DNA of 24,823 nt from an uncultured Lachnospiraceae bacterium (GTDB taxonomy: Bacteria > Bacillota > Clostridia > Lachnospirales > Lachnospiraceae). A program made the position numbers and the translations under genes. The notes beneath the pieces were generated by a model. It had not been told where the DNA came from, searched no databases, and was given only the letters and a program-made list of their open reading frames with translations. Below are positions 1-6,870 of the stretch, piece by piece (position 1 is the stretch's first letter; each line of letters starts with the position of its first letter). The stretch covers positions 1 through 24,823 of the forward strand of contig CAJUID010000042.1 of the NCBI GenBank assembly GCA_910585905.1. Direction: 5' to 3'.

Positions 1-1
1 T

Positions 2-58
2 GACGGAGAAGAAATAGGGATTGTAGAGAGAAGGGAAAATATAAACAAGGTGGGGTGA
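2..58 (+). CDS. C-terminal end of an upstream gene (partial)
   Basis: A frame open from base 2 to a TGA at 56-58 would encode about 18 residues (DGEEIGIVERRENINKVG). Its stop overlaps the first base of the methyltransferase ATG at 58 (TGATG), the same kind of coupling seen between many genes in this window, which is the main reason to think it is a real gene end. Nothing in the short fragment identifies a family. A chance open frame cannot be excluded. Confidence 0.4.
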   Translation, partial: DGEEIGIVERRENINKVG

Positions 59-858
59 TGAAAAGAGTATTGAAATATCCGGGCAGCAAATGGAACATAG
101 CAGATAGGATTGTGGAGCTGATACCGAAACACCATATTTATGTGGAGCCATTCTTTGGAAGTGGTGCAGTATTCTTCCGAAAAGCCCCGTCTGACATCGA
201 GATAGTAAATGATTTGGATTCTGACGTGACAAATTTATCCCGATGCATACAGAAGGACTCAGAAAGGCTTGCCAGACTGATTATGACAACGCCGTTCAGT
301 AGGGAGGTATATAATGCACAGTTTACGGAACCACAGACAGACAATTATGGGAGGGCAGCAGGGTTCCTTGTGCGCTGCTGGCAGGGGTACGGGTACCGGA
401 CAACAGGTGAAATGGTCGGTTGGAAGAATGATGTGGTGGGCAGGGAAAAAGCCTATGCATTATGGGACTGGTACCGCCTGCCAGAATGGGTCATTGCAAT
501 TACTGAACGTTTAAGAATGGTACAGATTGAGAACCGCCCGGCGTTGGAGATAATAAAGTGGTTTAACCATCCAAATGCGTTCCAATATTGGGACCTGCCA
601 TATCTGCTGGGCACCAGAAATGGAAAGCAGTATAAGCATGAAATATCAGATGCAGGGCATGAGGAGTTGCTAAGGACAGCACTGTCAAGCAAAGCAAAGA
701 TAATGATATCTGGCTATGAGTCAGAAATGTACAATGATTACTTAAGAAGCTGGCACAAAGAATATTTTAAAAGTTGCGCAGAGCAGGGCATGGCAAGGAC
801 GGAAGTAATTTGGATGAATTACCAGATAGGCCAGATGGACATAAAAGATTTCATCTAG
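58..858 (+). CDS. Dam-like DNA adenine-N6 methyltransferase, D12 class, altered motif IV
   Basis: This 266-residue protein matches the D12 class of DNA adenine-N6 methyltransferases, which transfer a methyl group from S-adenosylmethionine to adenine in a short DNA site. Visible motifs, in order: KYPGSK (residues 6-11, the PGGK-like motif X), VEPFFGSGAVFF (29-40, AdoMet-binding motif I), and DLPY (179-182) where the family has the catalytic DPPY. The following stretch, TRNGKQYKHE, is typical of phage members. The length is close to the usual 260-280. I chose ATG 58 rather than GTG 55 because the ribosome site AAGGTGGGG (47-55) would run into GTG 55, and ATG 58 overlaps the upstream stop. In phages such enzymes usually protect DNA from restriction. 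The Pro-to-Leu change (codon CTG 595-597) hits the catalytic loop, so activity is doubtful. Confidence 0.9.
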   Translation: MKRVLKYPGSKWNIADRIVELIPKHHIYVEPFFGSGAVFFRKAPSDIEIVNDLDSDVTNLSRCIQKDSERLARLIMTTPFSREVYNAQFTEPQTDNYGRAAGFLVRCWQGYGYRTTGEMVGWKNDVVGREKAYALWDWYRLPEWVIAITERLRMVQIENRPALEIIKWFNHPNAFQYWDLPYLLGTRNGKQYKHEISDAGHEELLRTALSSKAKIMISGYESEMYNDYLRSWHKEYFKSCAEQGMARTEVIWMNYQIGQMDIKDFI

Positions 859-960
859 GCATTTCCAGGCGACACTAACTGTAAATATGATGGCAGCAGT
901 GACTACAGTATATGTGACGAATGCAAAATGGAATGGCTGGATAAAGAATGGGAGGATTAG
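859..960 (+). pseudogene. Remnant of a small Cys-containing phage protein
   Basis: Directly after the methyltransferase TAG, the same frame stays open for 33 codons and ends at TAG 958-960. The translation contains CKYDG, then ICDEC (Cys at codons 8, 19 and 22 of the segment) and ends in a Trp-rich acidic tail (EWLDKEWED). This resembles the C-terminal half of small zinc-binding phage proteins. It has no start codon of its own because the in-frame TAG blocks any upstream start. The likely explanation is a deletion that removed its 5' end. Amber readthrough fusing it to the methyltransferase is a less likely alternative. Confidence 0.45.
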
Positions 961-1016
961 TGGACATAACAGGAATAATTTTAGTGACAATTTTTATTGT
1001 GATTGTGAATTCTTAG
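960..1016 (+). pseudogene. Possible truncated small membrane protein
   Basis: GTG 960 overlaps the previous TAG and follows GGGAGGA (950-956) at a short distance. It opens an 18-codon frame reading MDITGIILVTIFIVIVNS before TAG 1014-1016. The stretch IILVTIFIVIV is a strongly hydrophobic, membrane-segment-like run, but it is too short for a full transmembrane protein. I read it as the N-terminus of a small phage membrane protein cut off by a later mutation, within the decayed interval 859-1101. Bases 1017-1101 hold no gene I can support; an overlapping 70-codon frame (887-1099) is largely the out-of-frame copy of these remnants. Confidence 0.3.
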
Positions 1017-1101
1017 GCAAAGGATATCCAACACAGGAGGCGTGGGGTATAGATTATCAACTTGATCCTGATTATAAGGATAAGACAGGGAGGCGGTAAA
1101 A

Positions 1102-1698
1102 ATGTTAATTGAAAATAAAGTCCAGATGAAAGCGATAAAAACAGGGAGGTATATGGCAGGCAAAGCAGACAGTACAGTCATGCTTAGCGAGGGGTGTTTT
1201 ATTGCTTATATACCGGAAAAGGAATGTTTTATAGATATTCCCAAACTAAAACAATTACCCAAAGAAATCATTGAAGCATATAGGGCGGATAAAATAGAAC
1301 CTTTGCTAAGACCGATCGAATTAACAAATAAAGCCCTCATATTCAAGGGAAAGAAAGCGAGGCTTCTTGAAAACAGGGAAACGGGCGAAGGTATATGGAT
1401 TGATAGTAAATACATAAAAATGTTTCAGGGGTGCAGCCTCCATTCGGTGGATATTGGAAAACAGTATAGGGTTGCTGCGTTTACAAGATACGGAAAACTT
1501 GTCGGAACAGCTATGCCCATGAATATAACAAGTGGGATACAGACAAATGCAGACAGGATTAGAAACATGTCAAATGCGGAATTGGCGAAGTTTCTTTGCG
1601 AGGTTAAATCGGATTATCAATGGGCGGATCATAAATTTCCATGCGAAGATGCCTGCGGGGATTGGGAGAGATGGTTGGGAAGCGGGGTGTCGAAATGA
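1102..1698 (+). CDS. Hypothetical phage accessory protein
   Basis: I do not recognise the family of this 198-residue soluble protein. ATG 1102 follows a good site, GGGAGGCGG, seven to eight bases upstream. The last 50 or so residues (from about 147: NADRIRNMSNAELAKFL, then paired Cys, then DWERWL) resemble short stand-alone phage proteins with a conserved NMSNEELA-like motif and Cys residues. The gene may therefore be a fusion of an unknown N-terminal part with that module, but this is inference. Its TGA overlaps the next ATG (ATGA at 1695-1698), so it is translationally coupled to the ASCH gene. No signal peptide or membrane segment is seen. Confidence 0.75.
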   Translation: MLIENKVQMKAIKTGRYMAGKADSTVMLSEGCFIAYIPEKECFIDIPKLKQLPKEIIEAYRADKIEPLLRPIELTNKALIFKGKKARLLENRETGEGIWIDSKYIKMFQGCSLHSVDIGKQYRVAAFTRYGKLVGTAMPMNITSGIQTNADRIRNMSNAELAKFLCEVKSDYQWADHKFPCEDACGDWERWLGSGVSK

Positions 1699-2201
1699 GT
1701 AGGATATTATCAATATTATTTAACACAGAAATGGTACGAGCGATACTGGATGGAAGAAAGGCTGAGACAAGGCGAGTGATAAAGCCACAGCCGTTATTTC
1801 ACAGTAGTAATATCATCGAAACATACCAGTACCAGCCAGGGGATATACTATATGTCCGGGAAACATGGTGCCGTGGAAGTTTAGATAACCAAGAGGAACA
1901 ATATTACTATAAAGCAGATACTAACGATTTTTATTGCCGATGGTGCCCATCAATTCACATGCCAAGGGCAGCAGCGCGCATTTGGTTAGACGTAAAGGAT
2001 GTAAGGATAGAACGGCTGCAAGAGATAGATGATGATGGGGTACTCGCAGAAGGGTTACAGATTGGCGATCCATTTGACGAGTTGTGGGATTCCACTATAA
2101 AAAAGGTGGACCGTGGAAAATTTGGCTGGGATGCTAACCCGTGGGTATGGGTTATAAAATTTGAACGGTGTGGCAGGCCGCACGGATTTTTACGGGATTA
2201 G
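1695..2201 (+). CDS. ASCH-domain phage protein
   Basis: The 168-residue protein fits the ASCH-like family common in Clostridia phages. The marks are a start with ILSILFNTEMVRAILDGRK, the TRRVIKPQP segment (about residues 23-31), GDILYVRETWC in the middle, IHMPRAAARIWL, and a C-terminal DANPWVWVIKFERC. ASCH folds resemble PUA domains and are thought to bind RNA or modified nucleotides; the exact role of the phage members is unknown. A longer frame begins at 1641, but ATG 1695 is preferred because the family motif begins there and it forms an ATGA overlap with the upstream stop. Downstream (2202-2249) there is a spare GGAGG site and an 11-codon frame ending on the next ATG. Confidence 0.85.
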   Translation: MSRILSILFNTEMVRAILDGRKAETRRVIKPQPLFHSSNIIETYQYQPGDILYVRETWCRGSLDNQEEQYYYKADTNDFYCRWCPSIHMPRAAARIWLDVKDVRIERLQEIDDDGVLAEGLQIGDPFDELWDSTIKKVDRGKFGWDANPWVWVIKFERCGRPHGFLRD

Positions 2202-2249
2202 GAGGCATTTTTACCATTTGTTTGATTTGGAGATTAGGAGGATAGGGAA

Positions 2250-2498
2250 ATGAACGAGTGGAATGAAATAGTAGAAAAAGGATTGCCACCAATAGGGCAA
2301 CCGCTGATTGTAACTATCAAAGACAATTTACAAGGTATGCCGAATCAGCTTAGATACCCGGTATATTATGTGAAAGACACCATGAAAGACCAGTATTGTT
2401 GGAAATGGTTTTTTGGAGATATGGCATATGAATTGTTGCCGGAGGTCAGCGCTGTTATTGCATGGCAGTTGATGCCAGAAGCATTTGATGAAGAGTAG
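2250..2498 (+). CDS. Small DUF551-like phage protein
   Basis: This 82-residue protein begins with MNEWNEIVEKGLPPIGQPLIVT and ends with a WQLMPEAF segment. That layout, an N-terminal Trp plus LP motif and a C-terminal WQ-x-x-P motif, is the signature of DUF551-type phage proteins; a clearer member lies at 3712-4092. Function is unknown. ATG 2250 is preceded by TTAGGAGGATAGGG, an excellent ribosome site. An imperfect hairpin (2520-2563) separates it from the next gene. Confidence 0.65.
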   Translation: MNEWNEIVEKGLPPIGQPLIVTIKDNLQGMPNQLRYPVYYVKDTMKDQYCWKWFFGDMAYELLPEVSAVIAWQLMPEAFDEE

Positions 2499-2519
2499 CA
2501 ATTATAATTTGGTACAACT

Positions 2520-2563
2520 CCCCCTAAAATCTCCTGTACAATATCATCAGGGGATTTAGGGGG
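2520..2563 (+). promoter_or_regulatory. Inverted repeat between accessory genes
   Basis: CCCCCTAAAATCTCCTG (2520-2536) pairs with CAGGGGATTTAGGGGG (2548-2563) across an 11-base loop, with one bulged A and one mismatch. It lies in the 86-base gap between 2498 and the next start at 2585. No T-run follows (ATTGTGG), so it is not a standard intrinsic terminator. It could protect transcript ends, act as a weak attenuator, or be a protein-binding site. The AGGG at the end of the right arm is close to the next gene's ribosome site (GGAGGGAAAGGG). Confidence 0.5.
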
Positions 2564-2584
2564 ATTGTGGAGGGAAAGGGAAAT

Positions 2585-3145
2585 ATGGAGAGATTGACAA
2601 GTATAGATATAATAGAACATGCTGACGGAACTAACCATGAGCAGGTATATTGCTTTGGACATTTATGGGGGCCAGCATTTTTCAAAAAGGGAACAAAGGA
2701 TTATGAGGAATATTTAGCAATCGTAAAATGTCTGGCAGGATACGAGGATTTTGAAGAAATATTCCGTTCAAAAATGACAGATGCCGCATGTGAACTTTTA
2801 AGTGACAAAGAAGAATTTACGAGATGGCTTGATAGAAACAAATGGATTGCTAAAAAATGCGACGAATACGCAAGAACAGAGGAACAAGGTAAGCTTCTGA
2901 AACTGCCTTGCGCGGTGGGGGACACGGTGTATCGAATTAGCAAAGGTGCAAAGCAACTCATAATCCCATTAAAAGTTATGAATTTTAAGATTTTTAATAA
3001 TAACTTGGTTGAGAGTTTCAAAATGGAATGTGTGGACGAATGGGGCGGCGGTTATGCATACCATAAAACAGATATAGGACGAGATGTTTTCTTCACGCAC
3101 CAAGAGGCAGAGGTAAAGTTGGCAGAAATGGAGGGGAAGAAATGA
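2585..3145 (+). CDS. Hypothetical phage accessory protein
   Basis: ATG 2585 opens a 186-residue protein of unknown function. Its C-terminal half has features that recur in phage accessory proteins: EYARTEEQGKLLKLPCAVGD (about residues 94-113), TVYRI, and a terminal DIGRDVFFTHQEAEVKL motif followed by a Met-Glu-Gly tail. A slightly longer start at 2567 is possible, but the site GGAGGGAAAGGG sits inside that extension and points to 2585. The stop overlaps the next start (ATGA, 3142-3145). No membrane segment or enzyme motif is evident. Confidence 0.75.
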   Translation: MERLTSIDIIEHADGTNHEQVYCFGHLWGPAFFKKGTKDYEEYLAIVKCLAGYEDFEEIFRSKMTDAACELLSDKEEFTRWLDRNKWIAKKCDEYARTEEQGKLLKLPCAVGDTVYRISKGAKQLIIPLKVMNFKIFNNNLVESFKMECVDEWGGGYAYHKTDIGRDVFFTHQEAEVKLAEMEGKK

Positions 3146-3405
3146 GTAAATTAGTGTTATTGGTTGATTCTCCAAAGACGTGTACAGTGTGTCCTCTTTC
3201 GTTAGAGACAGAAGTTTATAGTGTAAACCTTTGCTGGGCAATGGAAGAGCGCAGAATCAATATGGATTCAGGAAATGTGCCAGACTGGTGTCCGCTTCGG
3301 GAACTGCCGAAGAAAAAGAAACTAAGTTGTGATAACTGGGAATATAACATACAAGTAAAGGCATGGAATGCCTGCATAGATGCGATAGGAGGGGATGCAA
3401 AGTGA
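3142..3405 (+). CDS. Small Cys-rich phage protein, likely zinc-binding
   Basis: This 87-residue protein has TCTVCPLS near residue 14 (Cys-x-x-Cys-Pro), a further Cys near residue 31 and PDWCPLRELP near residues 48-57. Such spaced Cys pairs are typical of small treble-clef or zinc-ribbon phage proteins. Function is unknown. It is coupled at both ends: ATGA with the previous gene and GTGA with the next. The start ATG 3142 has GGAGGGGAAG immediately upstream within the previous gene. Confidence 0.75.
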   Translation: MSKLVLLVDSPKTCTVCPLSLETEVYSVNLCWAMEERRINMDSGNVPDWCPLRELPKKKKLSCDNWEYNIQVKAWNACIDAIGGDAK

Positions 3406-3719
3406 CAGAGCAGGAAGCAATTAACACATTAAAATACCAAAAGGAAAGTGCATTTTTGGCAGCCAGATTCATAGATGCAAGGGATATAGCAGTAAAAGCC
3501 CTTGAAGAAATCCAGCGGTACCGAGCAATCGGTACCGTCGAGGAATGTCGGGAGGCAAGGGAAAGGCAGAGGGGGAAGAAACCTATCAAAAACGAATATA
3601 ATCACGAGTGTTGTCCTAACTGCGGCTGGATAGTATATCAAGAAGAATGGGGCGGTAGATATCTACCGCATTGTGAAAATTGTGGACAAGCCATAGATAG
3701 GGGTGATAGTGATGATTAA
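3402..3719 (+). CDS. Zinc-ribbon phage protein
   Basis: The protein is 105 residues if started at GTG 3402, which overlaps the upstream TGA and follows GGAGGGG. The earlier ATG at 3363 lies inside the neighbouring gene and gives an unrelated leader, so I reject it. The N-terminal half is helical (TEQEAINTLKY..., then AVKALEEIQRYRAIGTVEE), and the C-terminal half is a zinc ribbon with CCPNCGW and HCENCG (two CxxC knuckles at about residues 71-94). Proteins of this build are frequent in phage accessory regions and have no established role. Two copies of the palindrome CGGTACCG (3516-3523 and 3530-3537) lie inside the gene. Confidence 0.8.
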   Translation: MTEQEAINTLKYQKESAFLAARFIDARDIAVKALEEIQRYRAIGTVEECREARERQRGKKPIKNEYNHECCPNCGWIVYQEEWGGRYLPHCENCGQAIDRGDSDD

Positions 3720-4092
3720 CGAAAGGGAACTAATCAATGAATTACTTAATTTAGGTCACGATATAAACAAACATCTTATAACTGCGGAAAGGGGACAAGA
3801 AGAAATGTTCGCCTTTGCAATAAAGAATCAATCAGCGATGCTTCAGAATGTAATAAAACGTATCAATGCCCAGCCTAAAGTATATGTCTGGATTCCCTGC
3901 AGTGAACGCCTGCCGGAGGACAGTAAACGAATATTAATATGCCAAGGGAACGGTTATGTGTCAGAGGGACGGTACCGGGCAGGTGCAGGATTTGAATTTA
4001 TAAACCGTTGGCCATGCAAGCATGTCACTGCGTGGCAGCCGCTTCCGAGGTCATACGATCCAGGGGAACAGGAGGTAGGGCAGCGGGCATAA
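3712..4092 (+). CDS. DUF551-domain phage protein
   Basis: The 126-residue protein has a helical N-terminal part and a clear DUF551-type domain in its second half: WIPCSERLPEDSKRILIC, a variable middle, then VTAWQPLPRSY near the C-terminus. These proteins are abundant in phages; function is unknown. I chose ATG 3712 over GTG 3703 and GTG 3709 because AGGGG (3699-3703) lies eight bases before it; it overlaps the preceding stop at 3717-3719. Confidence 0.8.
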   Translation: MINERELINELLNLGHDINKHLITAERGQEEMFAFAIKNQSAMLQNVIKRINAQPKVYVWIPCSERLPEDSKRILICQGNGYVSEGRYRAGAGFEFINRWPCKHVTAWQPLPRSYDPGEQEVGQRA

Positions 4093-4136
4093 TCTGGTAC
4101 ATACCAGGCAGCAGTATGGTAAAGGAGAGGGACGGA

Positions 4137-4595
4137 GTGGACAAGAAAATGTTACAGCAATATTCTGACGCATTAGTACGCATAAAGTATCTGCGTGGAA
4201 CCATTGAAAAATTAAATAACAAAATAGAAAAACTGGAACATACGGATTATGGCCTGGTGGGTGATACTGTGTCCAAAGGCAAGAGGGGAAAGAAGCCGTT
4301 AGGGACAGCAAGGGTTACTGGCTTCCCAGTCCCAGAATATGAAGAAACGAAATATCAATTAAAAGTCCGGAAAGAACTTCTGTGCAGGCAGGAAGAAAAC
4401 CTGCTCCAACTTACAAACGAGGTGGAAGAATACATAGCATCCATTTGTGACATAGAAATGCAGAATATACTTACACTATACTATATAGAGGACATGACAT
4501 GGGTACAAGTGGCGCACCGGATGAATGAACTATATAAAAATAAAAATTATACGATGGAAAACTGTAGGAAAAAGCATGAACGGCTCTTTTTATAA
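4137..4595 (+). CDS. Sigma-70 region-4-like late transcription regulator
   Basis: This 152-residue protein has two parts. Residues about 5-40 form a charged helix (YLRGTIEKLNNKIEKLE). The C-terminal 50 residues carry a helix-turn-helix of the sigma region 4 type: DIEMQNILTLYYIEDMTWVQ, then VAHRMN and a recognition-helix-like NCRKKHERLF end. Proteins of this build (ArpU/RinA/sigma-like) usually sit just before the terminase genes in Bacillota phages and activate the late operon. That placement holds here: a promoter-like element and the terminase genes follow. GTG 4137 is preferred because AAAGGAG (4121-4127) sits nine bases upstream; ATG 4116 and ATG 4149 are alternatives. Confidence 0.8.
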   Translation: MDKKMLQQYSDALVRIKYLRGTIEKLNNKIEKLEHTDYGLVGDTVSKGKRGKKPLGTARVTGFPVPEYEETKYQLKVRKELLCRQEENLLQLTNEVEEYIASICDIEMQNILTLYYIEDMTWVQVAHRMNELYKNKNYTMENCRKKHERLFL

Positions 4596-4607
4596 AAATT
4601 TTAGAAA

Positions 4608-4637
4608 TTTGTCCGTTTTGTCCGCTTTTTCTATGCT
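4608..4637 (+). promoter_or_regulatory. Candidate late promoter with tandem TTTGTCCG repeat
   Basis: Two TTTGTCCG copies (4608-4615 and 4617-4624) lie nine bases apart in the gap before terS. The first supplies a -35-like TTGTCC (4609-4614); a spacer of exactly 17 bases leads to TATGCT (4632-4637) as -10, within a T/A-rich stretch. The direct repeat on one helical face, next to a gene for a sigma-like activator, suggests its binding site. The promoter reading is inference. Confidence 0.5.
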
Positions 4638-4700
4638 ATTATGTAAAATAAAAAAACTATCGCAAAAAACAAATTTTTCGTACATAGTATCCTCCTTTGG

Positions 4701-4728
4701 CACAGCCCATAACGGGCTGTGTTTTTTT
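4701..4728 (+). terminator. Intrinsic terminator upstream of terS
   Basis: CACAGCCC (4701-4708), a five-base loop ATAAC, and GGGCTGTG (4714-4721) form a perfect 8-bp GC-rich stem followed by seven T. This is a textbook Rho-independent terminator. It lies 64 bases downstream of the promoter-like element and 26 bases before the terS start, so late transcripts starting at that element must pass it. Confidence 0.9.
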
Positions 4729-4754
4729 CGTGGGGAGGCAGAAGAGAAAGGTAG

Positions 4755-5597
4755 ATGGCAGCAGAACGGAGAGGTGGTGGCGTGGCAGATGAAGCAAAAA
4801 AACACGAGATAGCCGAGGCAGACTATGTGTCCGGCATGAAATATAAGGATATCGCTAAGAAGCACGGGGTGTCCCTTGCAACGGTAAAAAGCTGGAAAAC
4901 CAGATACGGATGGGACAGGAAGGGAAAGTCGGCAAAATCCCAAAAAGGTATGCATACAAAACCGCAAGAAAGTATGCATACAAAAATGGGCGGGGATGCT
5001 CAGGAAAAAGAGCCTGCTGGTGATGAAGTCACCAGTGTGATGGAAAACGCGAAATTGAACGATAAGCAAAGACTTTTTTGTGTATTATACACACGCTGCT
5101 TCAATGCGACAAAGGCGTACCAGAAGGCATATGGTGTAGATTATGCTACCGCAGCATCTATCAGCTATCGGCTGTTGGAAAATGATGGTGTAAAGAATGA
5201 AATCATGAGGCTTAAGAAAAGTCGTCTAAACCGGGAGATGCTCTCTGAGGAAGATATCGTGCAGATGTACATAGATATTCTATATGCAGACATCAGTGAT
5301 TATGTGGATGTAAAGAACAATATGCTCCGGCTGTCTGGTCCGCTTGCAGATGGGAGGTTAATCAAGAAAGTTTCTTTCGGGAAAACGGATTCTATTGAGT
5401 TGATGGATAAAGGTGCAGCCCTAAAATGGCTGTCAGAACATATGGACCTTGCAACGGATAGGCAGAAAGCAGAGATTAACCTAATCAAGGCAAGGGTAAG
5501 AAAAGAAAATGGAGACGAGGAAGGGATTGTAGATGATGGATTCCTAGAAGCGTTGGAGGGGTCAGCGCCAGGAGATTGGGCAGATGAAGAGGATTAA
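4755..5597 (+). CDS. terS: Terminase small subunit (PBSX XtmA-like)
   Basis: The 280-residue protein selects phage DNA for packaging. Near the N-terminus (residues about 24-57) it has a helix-turn-helix, YKDIAKKHGVSLATVKSWK, ending in the WKTRYGWDRKG segment typical of XtmA/YqaS. A linker follows with a duplicated MHTK motif, then a Terminase_2-type domain (about 101-155: LNDKQRLFCVLY, FNATKAYQKAYG) and a helical oligomerisation region. ATG 4755 follows GAAAGG closely; GTG 4782 is an alternative start. Its end overlaps terL by 14 bases. It is the first gene of the late operon. Confidence 0.92.
   Translation: MAAERRGGGVADEAKKHEIAEADYVSGMKYKDIAKKHGVSLATVKSWKTRYGWDRKGKSAKSQKGMHTKPQESMHTKMGGDAQEKEPAGDEVTSVMENAKLNDKQRLFCVLYTRCFNATKAYQKAYGVDYATAASISYRLLENDGVKNEIMRLKKSRLNREMLSEEDIVQMYIDILYADISDYVDVKNNMLRLSGPLADGRLIKKVSFGKTDSIELMDKGAALKWLSEHMDLATDRQKAEINLIKARVRKENGDEEGIVDDGFLEALEGSAPGDWADEED
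4949..4985 (+). repeat. Short tandem repeat in the terS linker
   Basis: The 13-mer TATGCATACAAAA occurs at 4949-4961 and again at 4973-4985, a 24-base period that encodes two MHTK copies. It lies between the helix-turn-helix and the central domain, in what looks like a flexible linker. Confidence 0.7.
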
Positions 5598-6858
5598 AAG
5601 GGCTGCGTTTGCGTTCAAACCATTTTCTAAAAAGCAGAGAAAGGTTTTAAATTGGTGGTGTAACAGTTCCCCAGTAAGGGAAAGTGATGGGATTATAGCA
5701 GATGGTGCCATTCGTTCCGGCAAAACATTGTGTATGTCTCTTTCTTTTGCGATATGGGCAATGGAGAAGTTTGAAGGGCAGAATTTTGGCATGTGTGGGA
5801 AAACGATTGGTTCGTTCCGGCGCAATGTATTATTTTGGCTAAAACTTATGCTAAGGTCAAGGGGATATCGGGTTAAAGACCACAGGGCAGATAATCTAGT
5901 TGTTATTACGAAAAATGGGAAACAGAATTATTTTTACATATTTGGTGGAAAAGACGAACGGTCACAAGACTTGATACAAGGTATCACGCTTGCAGGCTGT
6001 TTTTTTGATGAAGTGGCACTGATGCCACAGTCATTTGTCAACCAGGCAACTGGACGCTGCTCTGTTGAAGGTTCAAAGTTTTGGTTCAATTGTAACCCGG
6101 ATGGTCCTTACCACTGGTTTAAAGAGAAATGGATCGACAAACGCAGTGAAAAGAACCTGCTGTATCTCCATTTTACAATGGATGATAATTTAAGCCTTTC
6201 CGAGAGAATAAAAGAGCGTTACCGTAATATGTACAGCGGGGTATTCTACAAAAGATATATCTTGGGTCTTTGGGTAGCAGCAGAGGGTATTATTTATGAT
6301 ATGTTTGACAGAACGAAACATGTCATAAACTTCCTTTCTAAAGATATAGGGAAAGAGCATTATGTGTCATGTGATTATGGGACACAGAATGCTACTGTAT
6401 TTTTACTTTGGCACAAAGACGAGGAAGGGAAATGGATATGCTGTAAGGAATATTATTACAGTGGCAGGGATGAAGAGAAACAGAAAACAGACTCCGAATA
6501 TGCGGATGACTTAGAGGAATGGCTTGATGGGATAAAGCCAGTAAAGATTATAATTGACCCGTCAGCAGCTTCCTTTATTGCGGAGCTTAAGAAGAGAAAG
6601 TACAGTATAAAAAAGGCAAGAAATGACGTGCTGGACGGGATACGGTTTGTATCCTCTCTGCTCAGCATGGGAAAAATAGGGATATATAAGGAATGCAGGC
6701 ATACATTGCAAGAATTTGCTTCTTATGTATGGGATGAGAAGGCATCACAGCGTGGTGAAGATAAGCCGGTCAAGCAATGGGATCATTGCATGGATGCAGT
6801 ACGATATTTTTGCTATACGGTCATTAGGAAACCAAACAGGGTTACAATCTTAAAGTAG
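5584..6858 (+). CDS. terL: Terminase large subunit (PBSX family)
   Basis: The 424-residue packaging motor has an N-terminal ATPase and a C-terminal nuclease. Visible motifs are Walker A GAIRSGKT (41-48), Walker B CFFDE (139-143, with the catalytic Glu), and a coupling-type motif WFNCNP (167-172). The RNase-H-like nuclease carries its acidic residues at CDYGT (Asp264), IIDPSAA (Asp325) and HCMDAVRY (Asp404). Length and motif spacing match the PBSX family of large terminases. It cleaves concatemeric DNA and drives it through the portal. ATG 5584 lies inside terS, a normal coupling for this pair. Confidence 0.96.
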   Translation: MKRIKRAAFAFKPFSKKQRKVLNWWCNSSPVRESDGIIADGAIRSGKTLCMSLSFAIWAMEKFEGQNFGMCGKTIGSFRRNVLFWLKLMLRSRGYRVKDHRADNLVVITKNGKQNYFYIFGGKDERSQDLIQGITLAGCFFDEVALMPQSFVNQATGRCSVEGSKFWFNCNPDGPYHWFKEKWIDKRSEKNLLYLHFTMDDNLSLSERIKERYRNMYSGVFYKRYILGLWVAAEGIIYDMFDRTKHVINFLSKDIGKEHYVSCDYGTQNATVFLLWHKDEEGKWICCKEYYYSGRDEEKQKTDSEYADDLEEWLDGIKPVKIIIDPSAASFIAELKKRKYSIKKARNDVLDGIRFVSSLLSMGKIGIYKECRHTLQEFASYVWDEKASQRGEDKPVKQWDHCMDAVRYFCYTVIRKPNRVTILK

Positions 6859-6870
6859 AGGTAAAATCAG

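Noticed and set aside
887..1099. A 70-codon plus-strand frame after the methyltransferase
   Set aside because: Its first part is the out-of-frame reading of the Cys-motif remnant, it starts without a good ribosome site, and no family is recognisable; I treat the interval as decayed.
2218..2253. TTG-started 11-codon frame after a spare GGAGG, ending on the next gene's ATG
   Set aside because: The GGAGG is 12 bases from the TTG and the peptide is too short to support; the direct repeat GATTAGGAGG (2196-2205 and 2232-2241) may be chance.
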